From Collinsella sp. (GTDB lineage Bacteria; Actinomycetota; Coriobacteriia; Coriobacteriales; Coriobacteriaceae): a stretch of 32,286 nucleotides of DNA. The notes under the pieces are model-generated. The model worked only from the letters and a program-made list of their open reading frames with translations. It searched no databases and was not told the DNA's origin. Location: the NCBI GenBank assembly GCA_018378775.1, contig JAGZWV010000017.1, positions 1-32,286 on the forward strand, written 5' to 3'. The translations under genes were made by a program, and so were the position numbers. Below, one piece after another: positions 23,010-31,664 of the stretch (the stretch's first letter is position 1; each line of letters begins with the position of its first letter).

Positions 23010-24077
23010 CTATGCCTCGCGCATGAGCTGCACGAGCTTTTGTCTGGTCACCTTGGCCTGTTCGTTAGCCATATTGCGTTCGTTTCTAAAGGCCGCATCT
23101 GCAACGCTCATCAGGTCGGCATCGGAAATCTCGTCAAGGCCCAGCTCCTCGAGCGTCGTCGGCAGACCGACGCGCTGGCAAAACTCGAGCACCTGATTAA
23201 GCTCGGGCGCACGCTCCAGGCGCAGCTGCACCACCAGGCCAAATGCCACGGCCTCACCATGCATGGCCTTGCACTCGGGCAGAATCGTCAGGCCGTTGGC
23301 TATGGCATGGGCAAGCGCTAGGCCACCACTCTCAAAGCCAACACCCGAGAGCAGAATATTGCACTCGATCAGGTGCTCAACCGCTGGCGATGTACGGCCC
23401 CTTTTGAGATCACGCTTGGCAGCGACGCCGCACTCCATGAGTGTGTCATAGCAGGCACGAGCCGCAACCAAGGCCAAGTGTCCCGGCGCGCCACCGTGCT
23501 CGTTGGCGCCGTGCGCCGCGGCGCACGAACGCGCCTCGAAATACGTTGCCAGCGCATCGCCCATACCAGCGACCGTCATACGCAGCGGGGCCGCCGCGAC
23601 CACGTTGGTATCGACCACGACCAAGTCTGGATTCTTCTCGAGCATCAGGTAGCGGTCGAACGACCCATCCTCGTGATACAGCACCGAAATCTCGCTGCAC
23701 GGACCGTCCATCGAAGCCGCCATGGGGCATACGCACAACGGCAACTCGGCATAAAACGCAACGGCCTTGGCGATATCGAGCATCTTGCCGCCGCCAATAC
23801 CCACTACCATGTCGCAATACTCGGCCTGGGCTTCCTTAGCCATTTCGACAACGGCCTCTTCCGTACACGGACCGTCATAAATCTTAAAGAACGGCTCGCT
23901 TAGATCTTCGTCCAGAAATCCATCGACGATCTGCCTGCACAGCCGATCCTCGGTGCCCTGGTCAAACAAGACATAGGCAGCGCAGCCCAACCATGACAAA
24001 TACCTGCCTTGACGCGACAGTTCGCCCGGCCCCTGAACATACCGGCCGGGACCGCCGTAAACCATAGGAAGCGCCAT
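23010..24077 (-). CDS. Glycerol-dehydrogenase-like NAD-dependent alcohol dehydrogenase (divergent copy)
   Basis: A 355-residue iron/zinc alcohol dehydrogenase of the GldA branch. The dinucleotide-binding motif GIGGGKMLD lies around residue 93, and the metal ligands Asp174, His257 and His273 (GMGDALATYFEA, LAHAIANG, MHGEAVAFG) are all conserved. The active-site loop reads ASMDGPCS where GldA has ASTDAP; this drifts towards the ASxDG motif of glycerol-1-phosphate dehydrogenases, so the substrate may differ from glycerol. It lies downstream of a second GldA paralogue in the same direction, with a terminator and another hairpin between. RBS is a weak AAGGGCGG. Confidence 0.88.
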   Translation of the reverse strand: MALPMVYGGPGRYVQGPGELSRQGRYLSWLGCAAYVLFDQGTEDRLCRQIVDGFLDEDLSEPFFKIYDGPCTEEAVVEMAKEAQAEYCDMVVGIGGGKMLDIAKAVAFYAELPLCVCPMAASMDGPCSEISVLYHEDGSFDRYLMLEKNPDLVVVDTNVVAAAPLRMTVAGMGDALATYFEARSCAAAHGANEHGGAPGHLALVAARACYDTLMECGVAAKRDLKRGRTSPAVEHLIECNILLSGVGFESGGLALAHAIANGLTILPECKAMHGEAVAFGLVVQLRLERAPELNQVLEFCQRVGLPTTLEELGLDEISDADLMSVADAAFRNERNMANEQAKVTRQKLVQLMREA

Positions 24078-24107
24078 ACGAGAATCCGCCCTTCATCAAA
24101 CAACGAT

Positions 24108-24138
24108 TGGTGCAAAGTAACCTTGCCCCTTTGCACCA
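24108..24138 (-). promoter_or_regulatory. Hairpin in the leader of the divergent glycerol-dehydrogenase gene
   Basis: TGGTGCAAAG (24108-24117) and CTTTGCACCA (24129-24138) form a perfect 10-bp stem. The arm plus loop also contains a sequence that can pair with the preceding terminator arm, which could make the two hairpins mutually exclusive. Confidence 0.5.
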
Positions 24139-24142
24139 TAGC

Positions 24143-24178
24143 AAAAAGGGGCAAAGCCATCTGTTGGCTTTGCCCCTT
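24143..24178 (-). terminator. Intrinsic terminator after the glycerol dehydrogenase gene
   Basis: AAGGGGCAAAGCC (24146-24158) and GGCTTTGCCCCTT (24166-24178) form a 13-bp stem with a 7-nt loop. On the minus strand it is followed by TTT, giving a run of five Ts, and lies 18 bp from the stop at 24196. Confidence 0.88.
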
Positions 24179-24195
24179 CCTTACCTTAGTTTAGT

Positions 24196-25296
24196 TTACT
24201 CATCCATGAGATAGTAGTGACCCAGTGCGTCGGCACCCAGAATGGCGTTTGCAACCATCTCGGGCGTCACCTCAAACGGCATGTTGCACATGGTGTCCTC
24301 GGGCGCGCACGCGGCCTCGGCAACAATCATGGCCTTCTCGCGCGTAAGCTCGGCAACGCCAAGTTCCTTCATCGTGACCGGTAGGCCCAGCTCAATGCAG
24401 AAGCCCAAGACTTCCTCGAGTTTCTCAGTCGGAGCATCCTCGAGTACCAGCTGGACGATGGTGCCAAAGGCGACCTTCTCGCCGTGATACATGCTGTGGC
24501 ACTCGGGCAGCATCGTCAGGCCATTGTGGATGGCATGAGCGGCAGCAAGGCCCGAGCTCTCAAAGCCAATGCCCGAAAGCAGCGTATTGGCCTCGATGAT
24601 GTGCTCGACGGCAGGCGTGAGCGCACCCTTCTCCAGCGCAACCTTGGCCTTGACGCCATCGGCCATAAGCGTCTCGTAGCAGAGCTTGGCGAGCGCCAGA
24701 CCAGCCATGCTGCCCTTGCCGCCAGCGCAGGTGCCGCCGTCGGCATCGTGCGTCGCCTGGGCCTCGAAGTAGGTTGCGAGCGCATCGCCCATACCGGAAA
24801 CCGTCAGGCGCACCGGGCTCGCCGCGATAACCGTCGTATCCATCAGGACGATATTGGGGTTTGCCTTAAGGAAGAGGTACTTATCGAACTGGCCGTCATC
24901 GGTGTAAAGCACCGAAAGTGCCGAGCACGGTGCATCGGTCGAGGCAATGGTGGGGCAAATGATAACCGGGGACTCCAGGTAATAGGCGACGGCCTTCGCG
25001 GTGTCGAGGATCTTGCCGCCACCGACGCCGACGATGATGTCGCAACCGTTGTCGCGAGCGAGCGCAACCAGGCGATCGACCTCGCCCTTGGAGCACTCGC
25101 CGTTAAAGTCCTCAAACAGCAGCTCGGCCTTGGCCTCGGCAAAGCCGCCCTCGATCTTGGCACCGACGCGCTTCTTGCCCGAAGGCGTCACGATGACGAG
25201 GGCCTTAGCGCCGAGCGGCTCGACATAGGAGCCGAGCTTGGCGAGCTCGTCCGGACCCTGGATGTACTTGCTGGGGCTATTGAAAATTGCAGCCAT
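24196..25296 (-). CDS. gldA: Glycerol dehydrogenase
   Basis: NAD-dependent oxidation of glycerol to dihydroxyacetone. The 366-residue chain has GVGGGKILDTAKA (90-102), the substrate loop ASTDAPCSALSVLY (118-131) and metal ligands Asp171, His254 and His271, equal to the residues known in Bacillus glycerol dehydrogenase within a position or three. The start is ATG at 25296; the ribosome site is poor (GGGATA). It is one of three NAD-dependent metal alcohol dehydrogenases in a row. Each is followed by its own terminator or hairpin, so they may be controlled separately. Confidence 0.92.
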   Translation of the reverse strand: MAAIFNSPSKYIQGPDELAKLGSYVEPLGAKALVIVTPSGKKRVGAKIEGGFAEAKAELLFEDFNGECSKGEVDRLVALARDNGCDIIVGVGGGKILDTAKAVAYYLESPVIICPTIASTDAPCSALSVLYTDDGQFDKYLFLKANPNIVLMDTTVIAASPVRLTVSGMGDALATYFEAQATHDADGGTCAGGKGSMAGLALAKLCYETLMADGVKAKVALEKGALTPAVEHIIEANTLLSGIGFESSGLAAAHAIHNGLTMLPECHSMYHGEKVAFGTIVQLVLEDAPTEKLEEVLGFCIELGLPVTMKELGVAELTREKAMIVAEAACAPEDTMCNMPFEVTPEMVANAILGADALGHYYLMDE

Positions 25297-25310
25297 AACT
25301 ATCCCATTCT

Positions 25311-25353
25311 CTAAAAAAGAAAGGGGCTCCGTACGGATACGTGCGGAGCCCCT
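25311..25353 (-). terminator. Intrinsic terminator after the Fe-ADH gene
   Basis: AGGGGCTCCG (25322-25331) and CGGAGCCCCT (25344-25353) pair around a 12-nt loop. On the minus strand TTCTTTTTT follows. It separates the Fe-ADH gene from gldA. Confidence 0.9.
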
Positions 25354-25374
25354 CGTTACGATAACAAGAGTCGA

Positions 25375-26598
25375 TTAGAAATCGATGTCGGTGTCGTAGT
25401 AGCAGGCCTTGAGGATCTTCTCGAAGTCGGCAGCCTTGGTCTCACGCGGGTTCTCGGGCGTGCAGGCGTCCTGCTCGGCGTTCGCGGCGATCTCGGGCAG
25501 CTTGGCGAGGAACTCCTCCTCGGAAACCATCTGCGGGTTCTCGGCGTCGACCTTCACGCCACCATTCGCGTAATCCTTGATGGACTGCGGAATGTTGAGC
25601 TGGTCGTTGAGGTCGCGAATCTTCTGGACGAGTGCGGCGATGAGCTCCTCGTTGGTCTCGCCGGGAAGGTGCAGGATCTCCTTGGCCACGTAAGCGTAAC
25701 GCTCGGCAGCACGCGGGTCCTTGGAGTTCCACTGGATGACCTTGCCCAGGTACATGGCGTTAGCAGCACCGTGGATGATGTGGCCGTTCTCAAAGGCAGC
25801 ACCGGTCTTGTGAGCCATGGAGTGAACGATGCCAAGCAGGCCCGAGGAGAAGGCGATACCGGCGATGCACTGAGCCTCGTGCATGTGCTGACGGGCCTCA
25901 TGGTCGCCAGCATAGGACTTGGGCAGCCACTCGACGATCTCGCGGATGCCGTGCAGAGCGTTGGCGTCGGTGAACATAGAGGCGCAGGTGGAAACGTAGG
26001 CCTCCATGCAGTGGGTCAGAGCATCCATGCCGGTGTGAGCGCACAGCTTGGCGGGCATGGTGTAGGTGAGCTCGGGGTCGACGATGGCGACATCAGGGGT
26101 GATGTTGAAGTCGGCCAGCGGGTACTTGATGCCCTTGGCGTAGTCGGTAATGACGGAGAAAGCGGTGACCTCGGTAGCGGTGCCGGAGGTAGAGGAGATG
26201 GCGCAGAAATGAGCCTTCTGACGCAGCTCGGGGAAGCTGAACGGCTGGATGATGTTATCGAAGGACTCCTCGGGATACTCGTAGAAGACCCACATGGCCT
26301 TAGCGGCATCGATGGGCGAGCCGCCACCGATGGCGATAATCCAGTCGGGCTCGAACTCGCGCATGGCCTCGGCGCCCTTCATGACCGTCTCGATGGACGG
26401 GTCGGACTCGACGCCCTCGAACAGCTTGACCTCGAAGCCGCCTTCCTTAAGGTCGTTCTCGACGTCCTGCAGGAACCCGCCGCGGCGCATAGAGCTGCCG
26501 CCAGAAACGATGATGGCCTTCTTGCCCTTGAGGTTCTTCACCTCGTGGCGAGCGCCCTCACCAAAGTACAGATCGCGAGGATTGGTAAAACGTCCCAT
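25375..26598 (-). CDS. Iron-containing alcohol dehydrogenase (butanol/1,3-propanediol dehydrogenase type)
   Basis: A 407-residue Fe-ADH that reduces aldehydes to alcohols with NAD(P)H, as in the butanol, propanediol and AdhE C-terminal branches. GGGSPIDAAK (residues 91-100) is the nucleotide-binding motif, STSGTATEVT the second substrate-side loop, GMDALTHCMEAYVS carries the Asp/His metal ligands and VHSMAHKTGA plus HGAANAMYL the remaining histidines. The start ATG at 26598 follows AGGAGG; the frame extends upstream to 26649 without an RBS. Likely fermentative NADH disposal together with the two neighbouring dehydrogenases. Confidence 0.93.
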   Translation of the reverse strand: MGRFTNPRDLYFGEGARHEVKNLKGKKAIIVSGGSSMRRGGFLQDVENDLKEGGFEVKLFEGVESDPSIETVMKGAEAMREFEPDWIIAIGGGSPIDAAKAMWVFYEYPEESFDNIIQPFSFPELRQKAHFCAISSTSGTATEVTAFSVITDYAKGIKYPLADFNITPDVAIVDPELTYTMPAKLCAHTGMDALTHCMEAYVSTCASMFTDANALHGIREIVEWLPKSYAGDHEARQHMHEAQCIAGIAFSSGLLGIVHSMAHKTGAAFENGHIIHGAANAMYLGKVIQWNSKDPRAAERYAYVAKEILHLPGETNEELIAALVQKIRDLNDQLNIPQSIKDYANGGVKVDAENPQMVSEEEFLAKLPEIAANAEQDACTPENPRETKAADFEKILKACYYDTDIDF

Positions 26599-26638
26599 AC
26601 TGTGCCTCCTAAACAAGCCCCTCTTAGACTTGCGTATA

Positions 26639-26665
26639 TAACGGAGCACCCAATTGGCTCCGTTA
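26639..26665 (-). promoter_or_regulatory. Leader hairpin upstream of the Fe-ADH gene
   Basis: TAACGGAGC (26639-26647) and GCTCCGTTA (26657-26665) form a perfect 9-bp stem with a 9-nt loop, 40 bp before the start codon. Attenuator or mRNA stability element is possible. A -10-like TAAAAT on the minus strand lies near 26740-26745. No Rex-type TTGTGA dyad is apparent. Confidence 0.45.
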
Positions 26666-27098
26666 GGACCGGTTTGCGCGTTGCCGGCGATGACAATGCG
26701 CGATGTCTAAACGTCTCAACGCTCAGACAAACACTATTTTACCGTTCTGGTTGGTCAGTTATTCACCTAAAGCCGCCAATGATGAAACGTTTTTTCTATC
26801 CCTGAAGACCCTTGTGCGGCATTCATACTCCCAAGCTGGGCAAACGTTTTATCAAGGTTGACCACATATCCCGGGCAGGACGGTGCCCCTCCAAAATATG
26901 CACCGTTCGCCGCCAAAAATCGACCGTTTGCGGCACCGTGATACCACTCGGTTGTCCAAGGTGCCGACATTTGTGCGACATCCGTCTTCGTGGTGCAAAG
27001 GTGCAAGTCCAAGTGCGGCACCCCCGGTGTGCCACATGCGGGTAAACTAGAACCTTATATAGAAACATTTGAACCCTAACCGCAGCAAAGGAGGCCCC
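26666..27098. other. Divergent intergenic region without a supported gene
   Basis: This holds the promoters of the Fe-ADH gene and the 27099 operon. A minus-strand 84-codon frame exists here, but it has no RBS or family resemblance. A repeated-looking pair TGCACCGTT / CGACCGTTTG (26898-26935) is present without clear meaning. TATATA at 27056-27061 may be a -10 for the operon. Confidence 0.5.
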
Positions 27099-28175
27099 AT
27101 GGCATTCGATCCCATTCAAGAGGATTGCCATCGCCTCGTTCTTGAGGCCTTGCGCCGCGACAATATCCCGCTCACCGACGGTGCTGCCGTAGAGCGTCTG
27201 ATGGAACAATTCACCCGCAACCCCGCACCGCTCATCGTGCACGACCGCGACCGCGCCGGGCACCTCATTGCCAAGGTGGTCGAGGCTGTCGACTACCGCA
27301 TTCCCTTTATCCCCGACGACGCCCAGGCAGAGCAAGAAGAGGCCGCTGCCGAGAACATGCTCCGCGAGGCAGCCGCGCTCGATCCGGCAAACTGGGATGC
27401 CCAGCGCATGCTGACGGCGCTCACCGCCGAATCCAACGAGGAATACGTACAGTATCTGGTGTCCAAGTGCGACGAGGTGGAGCACGATCTGGCGCTCAAG
27501 ATTGCCTCGGCGCAGGACCCCTACGAGCGTGAGGCCGCAGGCGACCTGACCCGCCGTCCCTACCTGCGCTGGCTTGCCGCCTTGGCATCGCGCGCGCTCA
27601 TTAGCGGCCGCTACCGCATGTCGCTGGATGCCGCGAATCGCAGCCTGGACTTTGCGCCCAACGACCCCGCTGGCGTCCGCCATACCGCGATGCTTGCCAT
27701 GGCAAAGCTCGAATACCCTGCCGAGGAGCTCAAGCGTTTTCGTTCCGCCCACTCCGTGCCCTATCTTGCCAACACGCCGCTGCGCCGCCGTCCCAAGGAC
27801 GCGGAGCGCGACCTGGACCCGTGGACGCTCATCGCACTGATGAGCGCAGCCTGGCGCGAGCTGGATTACGAGGGCGCCGAGCACTACCTGCGCATCCTGG
27901 TGCGCTCATGCCCGCACGCAGCCGAGGCGCTCTACTTCCAAACCGAGTTTCCCGATGGCGTCTATGCTCGCGTCAACGTAGGTCCGGGCTCCACCGATGA
28001 GCTTGTCCTTGCCCTGTCCGAGGCGACGCCGGTGCTGCAGGAGGGCCTAGGCGCGCCCGACAACGCCAGCTTTGCCGCCTGGGTCGCCACCAACGACATC
28101 GTGCGCTCCCAGATCGACGAACGAATCCTGCGCGCGGCCGAGCAGGGGCTTCCATTTAAGGGAGGGGACCTCTAA
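27099..28175 (+). CDS. Unknown helical repeat protein, first of a tandem paralogous pair
   Basis: A 358-residue soluble, acidic, mostly helical protein. The repeated Ala/Leu-rich helix pairs (for example ALDPANWDAQRMLTAL, SLDFAPNDPAGVRHTAMLAMAKLE and ELDYEGAEHYLRILVRSCPH) resemble TPR-type units. The C-terminal half aligns loosely with the next protein (LAMAKLE / LALARLE, then DPWTLIALMSAAW / SPWYLLARTILLF), so they are distant duplicates. ATG at 27099 follows AAAGGAGG. It overlaps the next gene in TAATG and both precede the MurT-GatD gene. Function not recognised. Confidence 0.8.
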   Translation: MAFDPIQEDCHRLVLEALRRDNIPLTDGAAVERLMEQFTRNPAPLIVHDRDRAGHLIAKVVEAVDYRIPFIPDDAQAEQEEAAAENMLREAAALDPANWDAQRMLTALTAESNEEYVQYLVSKCDEVEHDLALKIASAQDPYEREAAGDLTRRPYLRWLAALASRALISGRYRMSLDAANRSLDFAPNDPAGVRHTAMLAMAKLEYPAEELKRFRSAHSVPYLANTPLRRRPKDAERDLDPWTLIALMSAAWRELDYEGAEHYLRILVRSCPHAAEALYFQTEFPDGVYARVNVGPGSTDELVLALSEATPVLQEGLGAPDNASFAAWVATNDIVRSQIDERILRAAEQGLPFKGGDL

Positions 28176-29218
28176 TGGATTCGAGCGTCTACATCCCCGC
28201 CTATCTGGAGCGCACCTATCTGGCATCGCACCCCGAACTCACCGATGCAGCACGCGAGCTTGTCCATAACGACATCAGCGCAAACCCTCACAAGTATGCG
28301 CAGACCGAGCATGCCCAAGCGCTGCTGTCCTATGCCGGCGTTCATCGTCATTTGCTTGACGAGCTTCGCCGCATCGAGGACATGGGCAGCGACGAGGAGT
28401 TTGAGCAGACGCGCAACCGTCTGTTCGACGATATGCGCGATGAGCTGCTCAAGATCGTCCGCGTCGATGCACTTGCCGTCGATGCGCAGCTGCTCGCCAT
28501 CATCCTGGCGGACACGCCCGTCGATGCCTGCCTGGGCGACCTGATGAAGCTCGAGGCGAGCACGGCCGACTACCTGCAACAGAGCGTGCCCGGGTTTGAT
28601 ATGGAGGCCCCGCACTACTGGGCTAATAGTGTTTTGGCCGACGGTGTCACCGCAGCAGACCTTACCGTGAGCGAGCCGGCGCTTATCGGGTGGCTCCACA
28701 CGCTCGAGGCCATCTCGCAGCTGTGCATGGCGAGCGCTCGTTACCGCGCCGCCGCAAACTATTCTCGCCGTGTCCTTAAGGCGGAGGGCTATCCCACCCG
28801 GGCCGCCGGCACCGTGTTGCTTGCCCTCGCCCGCTTGGAAGACCAGGACGGTTTTTTTGCCCTGGCGCATCAGCTCGAGGAACAGATGGGGGCAGACGCA
28901 CTCGAGAACTCCCCCTGGTACCTGCTCGCCCGCACGATTCTGCTGTTCAAAACAAACAAGATGCGCCCGGCGACGCGCGCGCTGCGTGAGTTCGCCAACC
29001 GTTGCGAGGGCGGCGCGTTCTTCTTGCTGAACCCCATGTACCAGACGCCGTATCTTCCCTGCCGACCCGAGCCGCGCGACCCCTGGGACCTCTCGCACCA
29101 GGCGGTTTGGGAAGCCGACGGCATTATCTCGGACACCCCCGACTTTGCCCCCTGGGCCAACGCCTGCGAAGACGTATCGCAGCTTGCCCAGGAATTTGCG
29201 CGCCGCTACGGCTTTTAG
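28175..29218 (+). CDS. Unknown helical repeat protein, second of a tandem paralogous pair
   Basis: A 347-residue protein of the same type as the preceding one, with TPR-like helices in its second half (ARYRAAANYSRRVLKAEGYP, LLARTILLFKTNKMRPATRA) and a Pro/Trp-rich C-terminal end (CRPEPRDPWDLSHQAVWEAD). Its start shares the A of the preceding stop, with RBS GGGAGGGG in the end of the first gene, so the two are translationally coupled and likely act together. No signal peptide or membrane segment. Function not recognised. Confidence 0.8.
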   Translation: MDSSVYIPAYLERTYLASHPELTDAARELVHNDISANPHKYAQTEHAQALLSYAGVHRHLLDELRRIEDMGSDEEFEQTRNRLFDDMRDELLKIVRVDALAVDAQLLAIILADTPVDACLGDLMKLEASTADYLQQSVPGFDMEAPHYWANSVLADGVTAADLTVSEPALIGWLHTLEAISQLCMASARYRAAANYSRRVLKAEGYPTRAAGTVLLALARLEDQDGFFALAHQLEEQMGADALENSPWYLLARTILLFKTNKMRPATRALREFANRCEGGAFFLLNPMYQTPYLPCRPEPRDPWDLSHQAVWEADGIISDTPDFAPWANACEDVSQLAQEFARRYGF

Positions 29219-29263
29219 CGACGCGATCGCCCCGACCATGTCATCTATGTTAGGAACGGCTTC

Positions 29264-31441
29264 ATGAACCTCCGCTCATCTCTCGCCTGCACCTCGAGCG
29301 ATATCGCCCGCTGGGGGCTGCGCTCTGTCCTCAAACGCCAGGGTGGCGTGCTTCCCGGCCGTATCGCCATGAAGATCGACCCCGAGCTGCTAAGCGACCT
29401 CGCAAGCCTAGTCGACCGCAGCGTGGTGATCACCGGCACCAACGGCAAGACCACGACCTCCAACCTCATCGCCGACGCAGTTGCTGCCAGCGGCGCTACC
29501 GTGGTGTGCAACCGCGCCGGCAACAATATGGAGCCTGGTGTGGTGGGTGCTCTGCTCGAGGCCCGCGGCGGCCTTAAGCACACCAGCAGCGGCAAGCGCG
29601 TGGGCGTTTTTGAGTGCGACGAGCTCTACACCGTACGCGTTCTGCCCAAGCTCAAGCCGACGTACTTTGTGCTGCTCAACCTGTTCCGCGACCAGCTGGA
29701 CCGTTACGGCGAGATCGACCATACCCAGGACGTCATCGCCCACGCGCTGGAGCTTTCACCGGCAACGACGCTCATCTACAACGCAGACGACCCGCTATGT
29801 GCCGCAATCGCCGCGCGCGTTCCCAATGCAAGCATCGCCTTTGGCATCGACGGCGCCACCGACACCGAATCCGACCGCATTAGCGACTCGCGTTTTTGCT
29901 CACAGTGCAACGCGCCGTTGGAGTACGACTATGTGCAGTACGGACAGCTTGGCGCATACCATTGCCCCTCGTGCGGCTGGGTCCGCCCTGGGCTTGTCCG
30001 TCGCGTGACGGGCGTGAAGCTCGGCTGCGACGGCTACGGCTTTGACCTGGTCTTTGGATCTGCGCCCGACGCGGCTGCCGCACACATCGCCACACGCTAC
30101 AACGGCCTGTATATGGTCTACAACGTAGCCGCAGCCTTCTTCGCCGCCCACGAGCTGGGCGTGGACGCGGCGCATCTGCAGCCCACGCTCGACGCCTACG
30201 TGCCAGCAGGCGGTCGCATGGGCCGTTGGAATATCGCCGGCCGTACCGTCGAGGCAAACCTGGCCAAAAATCCCGTTGGTTTCGATCGCCAGATTCAGTC
30301 CATTAAAACGGCAGGCGGCAGGCTCTGCGCCTTCTTCCTCAACGACAACGATGCCGACGGCCACGATGTATCGTGGATCTACGACGTCGACTTTGAGCGC
30401 ATCGCCGACACAACGGGACTTGTCGCCTTTGCCGGCGGCACGCGCGCGCACGACATGCAGGTGCGCCTCAAGTACGCCGGCATCGATGCCGCCATCATCT
30501 CGAATATCGAGCAGGCGATCGGCGCCGTGGCAGACGAGGAGGCTGGCGACACTTTCTATGCCGTCGCCAACTACACGGCCTTTCCGCCGCTGGTCAAGGA
30601 GCTCGATGGGCTCAAAGACACCGATGCGGCTACGGTTGCCGCCCACGCTGCAACGTGCGCCGATGGCAGCGCCGTTCCCGTCGGCGTCGCGCCGGTCGAG
30701 CTCTCGCGCCCGCTGCGCATCGTCTACCTGTATCCCGATGCCCTCAACCTCTATGGCGACGGCGGCAATGTCATCGCCCTCGAGCGCCGCTGCGCCTGGC
30801 GCGGCATCCCCGTTCGCGTGGACGAGGTCCGCATGGGCGAGTCGCTCGATCTGCATGATGCCGATATCGTCATGATGGGCGGCGGCTCTGATCGCGACCA
30901 GCTGGCCGTGGCGCACGAGCTGCTCGCTCAAAAAGACAAGGTTGCGGCCTATGTTGAGGACGGCGGCACACTGCTTGCCATCTGTGGCAGCTATCAGCTG
31001 CTCGGCCGTTCGTACTACATGGGCGACGATCGCATCGAGGGCTTGGGCGTCATTGCCGCCGAAACTGTACGCGGCTCCGACCGACTGATCGGCAACGTCG
31101 CCGTCAAGACCGACCTGGCACCCGAGCCCTTTGTGGGATTCGAGAACCACGGTGGCCGCACGCTTTTGGACGCCAATGCCATGTCGCTCGGAACGTCCGT
31201 CGTCACGGGTACCGGCAACAACGGCGACGACGGCTTCGAGGGTCTGATCTACAAGGGCGTCATCGGCACGTACCTACACGGACCGGCGCTGCCCAAGAAC
31301 CCCGAGCTTGCCGACTGGCTCATCGCCCACGCCCTCGAGCGCCGCGGCGATGCGCAGGCCACAGCCCTGCTGCCGCTCAAGCCCCTCGACGACACCTACG
31401 AGCACACCGCCCACGACGCCGCCATGAAGCTCCTCCCCTAA
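29264..31441 (+). CDS. MurT-GatD fusion: lipid II isoglutaminyl synthase, both subunits in one chain
   Basis: Amidates the D-glutamate of the lipid II stem peptide. Residues 1-470 are MurT: the Mur-ligase P-loop GTNGKTT (58-64), the FECDELYTVRVLPKLKP segment and the MurT-specific zinc ribbon Cys212/215 and Cys234/237. From about residue 483 the GatD amidotransferase begins (LYPDALNLYGDGGNVIAL). Its nucleophile is Cys574 in LLAICGSYQLLG and the catalytic His is 672 in TYLHGPALPKN; subtracting 480 gives 94 and 192, close to Cys94 and His189 of S. aureus GatD. In most Gram-positives the two are separate adjacent genes. A linker of about 15 residues joins them here. ATG at 29264 has a weak RBS (AGGAAC). 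A terminator follows. Confidence 0.95.
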   Translation: MNLRSSLACTSSDIARWGLRSVLKRQGGVLPGRIAMKIDPELLSDLASLVDRSVVITGTNGKTTTSNLIADAVAASGATVVCNRAGNNMEPGVVGALLEARGGLKHTSSGKRVGVFECDELYTVRVLPKLKPTYFVLLNLFRDQLDRYGEIDHTQDVIAHALELSPATTLIYNADDPLCAAIAARVPNASIAFGIDGATDTESDRISDSRFCSQCNAPLEYDYVQYGQLGAYHCPSCGWVRPGLVRRVTGVKLGCDGYGFDLVFGSAPDAAAAHIATRYNGLYMVYNVAAAFFAAHELGVDAAHLQPTLDAYVPAGGRMGRWNIAGRTVEANLAKNPVGFDRQIQSIKTAGGRLCAFFLNDNDADGHDVSWIYDVDFERIADTTGLVAFAGGTRAHDMQVRLKYAGIDAAIISNIEQAIGAVADEEAGDTFYAVANYTAFPPLVKELDGLKDTDAATVAAHAATCADGSAVPVGVAPVELSRPLRIVYLYPDALNLYGDGGNVIALERRCAWRGIPVRVDEVRMGESLDLHDADIVMMGGGSDRDQLAVAHELLAQKDKVAAYVEDGGTLLAICGSYQLLGRSYYMGDDRIEGLGVIAAETVRGSDRLIGNVAVKTDLAPEPFVGFENHGGRTLLDANAMSLGTSVVTGTGNNGDDGFEGLIYKGVIGTYLHGPALPKNPELADWLIAHALERRGDAQATALLPLKPLDDTYEHTAHDAAMKLLP

Positions 31442-31448
31442 CACCCCG

Positions 31449-31486
31449 CCACCACAAAGGGACAGGCACCTTTGTGGTGGTTTTCC
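31449..31486 (+). terminator. Intrinsic terminator after MurT-GatD
   Basis: CCACCACAAAGG (31449-31460) and CCTTTGTGGTGG (31469-31480) pair perfectly around an 8-nt loop, followed by TTTTCC. It lies 8 bp after the stop codon. Confidence 0.92.
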
Positions 31487-31540
31487 GGTTTGCCAACGAT
31501 ATACGCGCCGGCAAAAAAGTCTGCTATACTCTTTCCCGCT

Positions 31541-31617
31541 GTCCCCATCGTCTAGCGGCCAAGGACGCCACCCTTTCAAGGTGGATATCGCGGGTTCGAA
31601 TCCCGCTGGGGGCACCA
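31541..31617 (+). tRNA. tRNA-Glu (anticodon TTC)
   Basis: Complete cloverleaf with acceptor stem GTCCCCA/TGGGGGC (one T-G pair), anticodon arm CCACC-CTTTCAA-GGTGG giving anticodon TTC, T arm GCGGG-TTCGAAT-CCCGC and a genomically encoded CCA. TATACT at 31525-31530 may be its -10. A terminator follows. Confidence 0.97.
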
Positions 31618-31628
31618 TTTGAAATCTG

Positions 31629-31664
31629 AAGCCCGTTACCAATTCGGTGACGGGCTTTTTTCTT
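31629..31664 (+). terminator. Intrinsic terminator of tRNA-Glu
   Basis: AAGCCCGT (31629-31636) and ACGGGCTT (31650-31657) with inner ACC/GGT pairs, followed by TTTTTTC. Duplicated at 31817-31848. Confidence 0.92.

Noticed and set aside
26767..27021. 84-codon minus-strand frame in the intergenic region
   Set aside because: No RBS, no family resemblance, odd composition; cannot be supported.
29900..31150. 416-codon minus-strand frame opposite MurT-GatD
   Set aside because: Shadow of the fusion gene.
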